25,969 nt of DNA. It comes from Hysterium pulicare CBS 123377. Lineage: Eukaryota; Ascomycota; Dothideomycetes; Hysteriales; Hysteriaceae. The stretch lies in contig AJFK01000152.1 in assembly GCA_000467715.1 (NCBI GenBank), forward strand, positions 1 through 25,969. The letters run 5' to 3'. Of the stretch, positions 19,901-25,969 are shown one piece after another. The notes beneath the pieces were generated by a model. The model did no database searches and was not told where the DNA came from. It saw only the letters and a program-made list of their open reading frames with translations. The translations under genes and the position numbers were made by a program. The number at the start of each line of letters is the position of its first letter. Position 1 is the stretch's first letter.

Positions 19901-20953
19901 AGTGTTCGTGTGAGTCAATGATAGAATATAGGATACTAACAAACGAGATAGGTCTTAGATATCGGCCCGGGGTGGTTGACGGGCCAGACTCTCTGAACAG
20001 AGAATGTGCAAAGTTCAGTTGCACGTTTTTCTCTAAAAGAAGTCGAGTCCATCACAATTCTCGCATACAAAATCGGAGGATCAATGTAGGGTGTTGATAC
20101 TACTCTTTCATTCGAGCAGCAAAGATACAAGGAAGCGAACTTTTCCGGAGAAACCACCTTTAACGAAGTTTATTCACTTTGGCAATAGTAAAAGAAGCGG
20201 TTTATCTCGGAAGCGTTGCTTCTCAAATAGATCTTTATAAAGTTGTGAAAACCAAATCTTTATTTTCTTCTCAGAAGCATTCCTTCTCGGAAGCAATGCT
20301 TCATACACGGATTGTGAAAATATTAGAAAGTTGCCAACACAATTCTCTTTCTATACTTTTAACTCAATATTCACGAACTAATATCCTAGTAAAAGTATAG
20401 TTTCTTAATATAGTCAAGCTTGCGAAAGAAGTTTAATAAACTTTGAAACCAAAGGAAACATATTTCTCTTTCTGAAGCCTCTCATTTAGCTCAATATTAT
20501 AGTCCTAAGAACCACATAACTCAATTTCCAAGTAAGAAGCTCGCTCACTATTATAAAAGATATTATGATTGAGATTCAACATAGAAGCAACCTTTTCGAA
20601 GACGCGGATTATCGAGGTAGAAATTCCAAGCAATTCTCTATTGACGGGGCGACTATTAGTAAAGTCTATTGTTATGACAGAGATCCTCGATGCTGGAGCG
20701 TGCAAACTTGAGAATTGTTAAACTCGATAGTGGTTTAGGCGAAAGGTATGAGGAAATGGCCGGCATAGGTCTCTTTAGACACTGTCGTCGGCTTGGAGGT
20801 GACCGCGTGCAGCTGAGAAGGAAACTTGAGCTGAATCTTCCTGAATTACACGGAAGAGTGAAGATGATAGTGGTAATGCTCAACTATACGTCAGCGGTTA
20901 TTATTTTCAGAACTCAGCACCTCGCCCCTAACCATTTAGTCGCAATCTCCAGC
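19901..20953. other. AT-rich non-coding region downstream of the HAD gene
   Basis: A highly AT-rich stretch, especially 20170-20660, containing the imperfect duplicated unit at 20193-20320. Short ORFs on both strands lack domains. It probably includes the 3' flank of the HAD-like gene and a degraded repeat element. Confidence 0.35.
20193..20320. repeat. Two imperfect copies of an AT-rich unit
   Basis: Copy 1 (20193-20251) and copy 2 (20273-20320) share agaagc, tctcggaagc, tgcttc and a terminal ttgtgaaaa, with an indel between. Within each copy gaagc and gcttc face each other as a short inverted repeat. They are probably remnants of a small repeat family. Confidence 0.5.
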
Positions 20954-21661
20954 TCAAAGCTGGCCAATAACCTCTACAAGATCCACCATATCCCCCAAGA
21001 AGGCATCGTTTTCCCCTTTAACAACCTCCATATCCTCATTAATATCATCGGTCCATCTATGTATATAGACCGTCTTCATCCCCGCCTCTTTTCCCCCTCT
21101 CACATCATAAGCATGTGCAGCAACCATGACAGATTCCTTCGCTTTCACCTTGACGAGCTCTACTGCCTTGCGATAACTCTCCGGGGCAGGTTTATATACG
21201 CCCAGCAACTCGCTCGAGAATAACATGTTGAACCTTAAGCCGGATGACTTACAGAGATCAAGCTGTAATCGAGTTGTGCCGTTCGCAAAGACGAAGACTT
21301 CGTACCCGAGGCTCTTCAGTTGCTCGATGGCCGGAGAGACGTCTGGCCAGGCGGGCATAGAGTGCCATGCGACTACACACTGATGCTTGGTACGGTCGTC
21401 GAATAAATGTTTATGTTCGGGATGCTTCTCTAGTAGAGCGTCTAGAGTCTTGCGGAGCGTGATGTCAATATCTTCAGGAGGCTTATTTTCGGCGAGGCGG
21501 GCGGCGTTGGAGTCGAAGTAATCGTGGCGCCACTCCAGGGCGAGCGCCGACCGAACACTCTCGGCGATGGGTTGCGGTAGGGCTTTGATTGCGCCGCTGT
21601 GCCAGTCTAGACATGTGCCCATGAAGTCGAAGAAGACTGCTCTGATCTTTGGGTTTGCCAT
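20954..21661 (-). CDS. Haloacid dehalogenase-like hydrolase (HAD superfamily, type II 2-haloacid dehalogenase-like)
   Basis: An intact single exon encodes 235 residues. HAD motif I is VFFDFMGTCLDW with nucleophile D12 (the second motif Asp is replaced by Met, common in this fungal subgroup and in haloacid dehalogenases, which do not use the phosphatase acid/base). Motif II is FANGTT (125-130), motif III contains K157 in GVYKPAPESYRKA, and motif IV has D186 in AAHAYDVRGGKEAGMKTVYI. A helical cap lies about 20-105. The layout fits hydrolytic dehalogenation of 2-haloacids, although most fungal members have no tested substrate. The predicted location is cytosolic. ATG 21661 (context agcATGG) gives the conserved N-terminus directly before motif I. 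The flanks are AT-rich and gene-poor, so it stands alone. The family is firm; the substrate is unknown. Confidence 0.93.
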   Translation of the reverse strand: MANPKIRAVFFDFMGTCLDWHSGAIKALPQPIAESVRSALALEWRHDYFDSNAARLAENKPPEDIDITLRKTLDALLEKHPEHKHLFDDRTKHQCVVAWHSMPAWPDVSPAIEQLKSLGYEVFVFANGTTRLQLDLCKSSGLRFNMLFSSELLGVYKPAPESYRKAVELVKVKAKESVMVAAHAYDVRGGKEAGMKTVYIHRWTDDINEDMEVVKGENDAFLGDMVDLVEVIGQL

Positions 21662-22630
21662 GCTCGATAGACCGCAATGACACCGACCGTACTAATCTCT
21701 AATTTGACAAGATAGGTGCCGGCTGAAGATACGACAGCGTGTTAACTAGCCGATTCCCGTAAAATGTCCGGACTGAGTGGAATGTGTGAAGCTGGTAATG
21801 AAGCATAGAGGGCGTGGAGGGAAGCCGACAAGCGGCAAGAAGAAGCCTTTACAGGAGAGAATGGTTGGGTGTGCAGGTGACATTAGTCAGCTAGGCTCAT
21901 GCACGCTAGATCGTCATCTCGCGTCCGAAGGGCGTAGACGAGAACGATGCGGGGCTCTTAGCACAGAACGCCCTACACAACTCCACTGCGTCAATCATGT
22001 TATGCTAAAGCTTGAAAGTAGGAGTGGATCTTGAAACAAGAATATCTTCTATTAGATAGCATCGAATTGATGAATTCTTGATACACGCTCGGTCTCTGAA
22101 ATCCTCACCAGGAGGCAGACGCCTTGGAATAAGGACCTCGAAAACCCTCACTACAAGGCGACAAAGCCCGTCTGCAGCCAATCCAGAATACCCTTAGTCG
22201 TGACGGCAGTTAGCGATGTCCATAATTTGGGTTGGAATCATCAAGCTTCTGCGCAAGCACGAGCGAGATAGCGAAAGTGGCCGAATGTAACGATCCGCCG
22301 AACCTAACACACTAATTCTAGATGGTTTAGACTTTTCCCAGCTTCAAGCCACTTTCCAACCCATAACAAAGCAAATTTCATTCCGTATTCTCTGTTTAGG
22401 AGAATGCAGAGAATTATTCCTGGTCCTATAATGTCAGTTGTCTTTCCTATTTCTCCATATAACGTTTACTACGTATGTGTTGATGCCAAAGTATGCTATT
22501 CGTGTAATAATTCCAGACAACTTATAACACCAGATACTATATACAAAAGGACAGCCCTCTTGTTCATGTGTTCAGTCAGAATTTTGACGTTGAGAACTTT
22601 CTGCGAAGTTTGCTCATCACAAGTTGGCGT
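21662..22630. other. Intergenic region, nothing recognisable
   Basis: Upstream flank of the HAD-like gene. ORFs of 76-85 codons (21777-22034, 22404-22634) have no domains. No RNA gene or repeat was recognised. The composition becomes AT-rich after about 22300. Confidence 0.35.
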
Positions 22631-22862
22631 GTGAGGTGTACACCACACCTTGTAATTTGATACCCCGCACTTTTCAGCAAGAAGGATATCATAGAGATGA
22701 GAACCACTGCAATTTGCTTCTCATTAACACTACACCCCATATAGTGATGGAGCTCCGAGCATCGCCTTTATCTAGTCGAATTACGTTTCCCAATAAAATA
22801 AAATTTTTTGGCTTTGAAGTAAGGTGTTTTATTGTTCGACCTAAAAGGTGTAGCTACACCTT
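22631..22862. mobile_element. Palindromic AGGTGTA/TACACCT elements (MITE-like)
   Basis: Related motifs occur at 22631-22650 (gtgaggtgtacaccacacct), 22820-22827 (taaggtgt) and 22845-22862, an exact 18-bp palindrome beginning aaggtgtag. They match the ends of the compact element at 23328-23402. The boundaries of any single element here are unclear, and no target-site duplication was identified. Confidence 0.4.
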
Positions 22863-23596
22863 ATATTTCACAGGCTACACTTTTTTACAAAAAAAAACTG
22901 AGATGTGTGCCACTACGCCATACGATCATTAAGAGATTACTTTCAAGTCCAAAGCTATAGGCAAGCTACCCAAATAGATCTCGCATCATTTACGGAATAG
23001 CTTCTTTCCGGACGAATCGATGCTCCTTGAGAATCTTAATTCAATGGACATCGCCTCTCACTTACAACATTAAAAATCTTCGAGTCTCCACAGCATTTCC
23101 GGTTGGATTTACCTCTGAGACTCCCACCGGCCAAGTGAGTAGGCTTCCCTGTAAAAGCAGCTGGGCGGAATATAGAACCTAACTTATATAGGTATTGGCG
23201 TTTTGCTAGCTATTTCTCTTATTGGGTGAGAAGATTTTTGGTGGTCCAAGTCTTTTTCTGGCTGGTCGGATTTTTACTCTGGTTGGATATGTGTTTTCGC
23301 TGGTCGGCCGTTTTAAAGAAATGATTATGAGGTGTGCGTACACTTAGTAATTTTAGCGATGAATTTTTTTCGGCAAAAAATAAAAGGTGTATCTACACCT
23401 CACAACATACAGACCGCATTGCGCAACCCACAATAATGAAGCACATAATGAATATTTTCTCCGTCTGGGCTAAGTTTCTGCTCTACAAACATTCTATTCC
23501 CTGCTCACGGCTACATATGACTATCGATATAAATCCAAGCAGGTCCCTCGATCCTCTTCCAACTAGAACCCATTCACCCTCTTTCTCTCCAACCTC
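22863..23596. other. AT-rich region between palindromic elements and FMO pseudogene
   Basis: No gene was recognised. It includes a T/G-rich stretch at about 23200-23310 with repeated gctggtcgg, and the compact element at 23328-23402. The long plus-strand ORF starting at 23334 runs into the antisense of the monooxygenase pseudogene and is not considered real. Confidence 0.35.
23328..23402. mobile_element. 75-bp MITE-like element with terminal inverted repeats
   Basis: The left end tgaggtgtgcgtacac (23328-23343) and right end aggtgtatctacacctca (23385-23402) are inverted repeats of each other with a few changes, and each end is itself nearly palindromic. The interior is AT-rich with no coding capacity. 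The left end also matches 22631-22660, including the following gtaattt. The flanking bases show no obvious target-site duplication. Confidence 0.45.
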
Positions 23597-25220
23597 TTAC
23601 TTCCCCTTCCCAGGTTCCGGATACTTCCTTAAAGGCTCCACCGCCCAGATTAAGCCCTTTCCGAGCACCGGCGGAACTCTCCCCTCACCTTTCAGCGTCC
23701 CAAGTCCAGCAATTTTAAACAAGCCATCCAGCCACTCCACCGTCTGCCCATCCTCCCACGGGATATCATGGAATTTCTTTCCTTCTCTCCTGGTCCTTTC
23801 TTCTCGTTCCCTTTCCTATTCTTTCTGCTTGTGTACCGGGCGAAGGGGAAGCGTATTCCTCCCAGAAAAGAGACGTGCGAGCGCGATAGCTTGGTACTCG
23901 AAACTCCGGAATGTTGAAACACGCGGCATGCCCACGACAGCAAGGGTCTTGAAGTCTTGGAAGAAGGTATGCCAATACACGTTAATCAGCTTCCCGGCTT
24001 TGTGGTCCCATAGTGGACGATCGTTGGCTTTGATATTCCAGAAAGGGAACGAGGGTTTGTGTCCTGTGCAGTAGATTACTGTATCAATGTCGTCTAGGTA
24101 TGAATTATCTTCGAATATGATTCTCCCATCCGCGAGGTATTCTCTGACGATGGGCTTCCATGCTATGCCAGGTGAAGGAGCGTTACCGTCCCATCTCGAC
24201 TTCGATTTCCGGGATTGATGGACAGGAGGTTGGGCAGATCCTACCAAGTCGGTCGTAAGGTCGTGACCGGACGCCGAGTTCCCGATTATGAGAACTTTCT
24301 TGCAAGAGTACGGAAGAGGCGAGCGGTAGAATTTGGAGTGCAGGACACGCACTGGGAACTTCTCAATGTAGGATATTAAACCCTTAACTTCTGGTACCTA
24401 GGAAGATTATATTAGTTCTACGAGGAAGTGATCTAATGCCGAAAAGAGACATATGCATATATAGGAAATAGAGTAGTGTCTATTTGCCAAAACAACAGCA
24501 TCAAAATCTTCTTCCCACCAGACATCGACCTGTCGAATGGGATCATTTTGCCTTAGGGTCAATTTCCACCGCTCGAATCCGCCTTTCGATGCAGGAGGCA
24601 GCTTGCAAATATCCTCTACCGTAGTTCTCAGTACGAGGAAAGAGTCGATTTTGTGGATCGAAAAGTAACTCTCCACGTATTGCCGGGAAATATAGTGTGG
24701 TGCGAATTGTTCATATGCGAATTGCGCGTCCGAGAATGACATTGCTATATCAGGTACATTGGTGCTGCTATTGATTAGCAATAGAAACTTTCATCCGATC
24801 TTTTTAGGGGTCTCACGTAAGTGAATCGTAGATAGGTGTCTGGGAATAACGTTCTTGCTGATCAGGAGGCGTGGTTTGTGGTAGACTATCCGGAATTTCT
24901 AGCGGTCGATATCCGGTGGTAGACTTCCTGGATGAACCGAGGGTATGGATCCTGGCTCAGCGTCGTAAATCCTAAATTGTTAGGCAACCTTAGGTATATC
25001 ATTCCACGGATGCACAACGATACCATGTTCCACCGGGGGGTTCTCTTCGTTCGAAGACTTGAATCCGCTCAAAGTGATTCCCAGCCTTGAATGCTGCAGC
25101 TGTCACAGCTCCTGTTTTTATGATTCGTTAGATTTATACGACGAGCACGGATTAGCAAGAAGTACCTGCGGCACCGGCACCAATGATGGCAACCGACTTG
25201 ATTTCTTTTTCATTGCCCAT
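23597..25220 (-). pseudogene. Flavin-containing monooxygenase (FMO-like), disrupted
   Basis: Exons, in coding order: 25220-25166, 25111-25024, 24971-24817, 24764 to about 24450, 24397-23597. The first three introns (52-54 bp) are GT-AG with CTAAC or CTAAT-like branch sites. Motifs: SVAIIGAGAAGAVTAAAFKA (FAD-binding GxGxxG), RREPPGGTW, NVPDIAMSFSD, VVLANRHYS, KKVLIIGNSASGHDLTTDLV (NADPH-binding GxSxxG), DTVIYCTGHKPSFPFW, and a C-terminal KKFHDIPWEDGQTVEWLDGL. Three lesions are visible. A one-base deletion near 24915, between DID and PLEIPDSLPQ, shifts the frame. The fourth donor after HYSISY reads AT instead of GT (near 24452). TAG at 23816-23818 follows HKQKE where Trp is expected, and the frame then stays open to TAA at 23597. 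Working relatives are NADPH- and FAD-dependent oxygenases of soft nucleophiles; the substrate is unknown. Confidence 0.85.
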
Positions 25221-25313
25221 ATCGCACCTGGAACAACGAAGTTTGTGCAATAGGAGTGATATATTCCAGCTTTCCCAAACGCTGGTGTTAATACGGTAGC
25301 CGGGAATGAGGAC

Positions 25314-25691
25314 GTGGGATATTCGTTATTCTCGGACGTTATTTCGCCATTGGAAATTACGTGGTGGTGTCATGCACAGCCACACCACAGCTACACCACA
25401 GCCACACACACCTCGCTGCGCTCCTCGCCGAACATTCTAAGTGTCTCTTGTTTTGGCACGACAGTAGAGAAGGATGCAGCTCCTGGTCTGCTGACTTGTT
25501 ATGGCCATTCAACACGTGTTGGAATGTTCATCATCCTATATCTGATACTGGATTGGCGCCTCTTTGAGGACGAGACAGTCCTGCCAGCAAGTTTGAATGT
25601 GTTTTGGGAACCTAAAGCTTTTCTCAAACGTAAATCTTTTGAACTGTTGCTTCATGACCTTGGTGGACGAGAAATAACTTATGCACGTTAA
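25314..25691 (+). CDS. Hypothetical ORF, 125 codons, weak
   Basis: An open plus-strand frame upstream of the FMO pseudogene. It includes the translated 11-bp tandem repeat (His/Thr-rich part), a hydrophobic stretch (GMFIILYLILDW) and a charged end. No domain was recognised and no splice partner was found. It is more likely a chance ORF. Confidence 0.15.
   Translation: MGYSLFSDVISPLEITWWCHAQPHHSYTTATHTSLRSSPNILSVSCFGTTVEKDAAPGLLTCYGHSTRVGMFIILYLILDWRLFEDETVLPASLNVFWEPKAFLKRKSFELLLHDLGGREITYAR
25375..25407. repeat. 11-bp tandem repeat, three copies
   Basis: The unit cacagccacac occurs at 25375-25385, 25386-25396 (one C-to-T change) and 25397-25407, in the upstream flank of the FMO pseudogene. 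Confidence 0.7.
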
Positions 25692-25731
25692 CTCTTGCAT
25701 ACTGGTTTCCTCCACTGTCAAGGCTTTTGAG

Positions 25732-25936
25732 CTATATGCCTACTTGGAAGTCCGCTTCGGCAACACTATCCCAGATGTGAAGATCAAGCACAGCTACGTA
25801 GAGCCCAGACTCGCTCTTATGTTTGATGAGAGGTAATTTAAGTCGAAGACCGTGGTATGTGATGGAGTAAGGCTGTTTTTCAAACTGACCCGACTCCTTG
25901 AGCTCTTTATGAGCGTTGTAGCCGTTAAGCCCTGGC
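25732..25936 (-). pseudogene. C-terminal fragment resembling a HET-domain protein
   Basis: A minus-strand open stretch of about 67 codons ending in TAG at 25732-25734. It reads GLNGYNAHKELKESGQFEKQ, then ITYHGLRLKLPLIKHKS, then GLYVAVLDLHIWDSVAEADF. The 'GLR-L-LPL ... AVLD' arrangement is typical of the C-terminal part of many fungal heterokaryon-incompatibility (HET) proteins. The HET signature domain itself is absent. Stops and AT-rich DNA lie immediately upstream (25937-25969), so this is probably a truncated relic. The assignment is an inference from a short motif pattern. Confidence 0.4.
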
Positions 25937-25969
25937 TACTAATTAGAGGAATTATTAATTAGGGGAATT
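25937..25969. repeat. AATTA-rich terminal sequence, possible repeat edge
   Basis: The last 33 bases are almost entirely A, T and G in AATTA/TTAATTAGG-type motifs. They resemble the AT-rich array at 16229-16285. This may be the edge of a transposable element that truncated the HET-like fragment, but the window ends before it can be tested. Confidence 0.3.

Noticed and set aside
23334-24074. Plus-strand ORF of 246 codons, the longest unexplained one on the right side
   Set aside because: Most of it is antisense to the FMO last exon, which carries clear NADPH-binding and C-terminal motifs. The 5' part lies in the MITE-like unit.

Overview
The window is a filamentous ascomycete (Pezizomycotina) nuclear segment, probably from a Dothideomycete (the class is an inference). 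The evidence is introns of 47-65 bp with GT-AG ends and CTAAC/CTAAT-type branch sites, fungal-only families (DUF3176, an EF-hand MscS channel, an AIM9-like phosphotransferase, a HET-like fragment), long AT-rich gene-poor stretches and damaged genes whose visible lesions are mostly G-to-A or C-to-T changes, as expected from repeat-induced point mutation (RIP) or old decay. No CRISPR array, rRNA, tRNA or bacterial feature was seen.

Left block (1-5561), intact: a mechanosensitive MscS channel with an EF-hand (minus strand, three exons visible, C-terminus beyond the window edge) lies divergently to a three-exon DUF3176 membrane protein (plus strand), with about 1.35 kb of GC-rich promoter DNA between them.

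Middle block (5562-16900): a five-exon AIM9-like phosphotransferase gene (minus) has an in-frame stop near its N-terminus and lacks the catalytic Asp. It is followed by about 8 kb of decayed sequence. Two oppositely oriented relics are readable there: an unidentified gene (minus, 11911-13186) and one resembling the regulatory half of a Zn2Cys6 transcription factor (plus, about 13315-14220). A near-perfect hairpin (14413-14461), a few basic or acidic ORF fragments and an AT-rich 16-bp tandem repeat also lie here.

Right block (16900-25969): an intact single-exon HNH-domain gene (minus) has a perfect 22-bp palindrome made of GATA-type sites in its promoter. It is followed by a decayed coding stretch (19094-19780, plus), an AT-rich repeat zone, an intact haloacid-dehalogenase-like hydrolase (minus), a cluster of small palindromic AGGTGTA/TACACCT elements, a five-exon flavin-containing monooxygenase pseudogene (minus) with three independent lesions, and at the window end a HET-like C-terminal fragment next to AT-rich DNA.

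The genes do not form an obvious pathway. The clearest biological story is a boundary between conserved genes and a decaying accessory island. No new defence or mobile system could be demonstrated from sequence alone.
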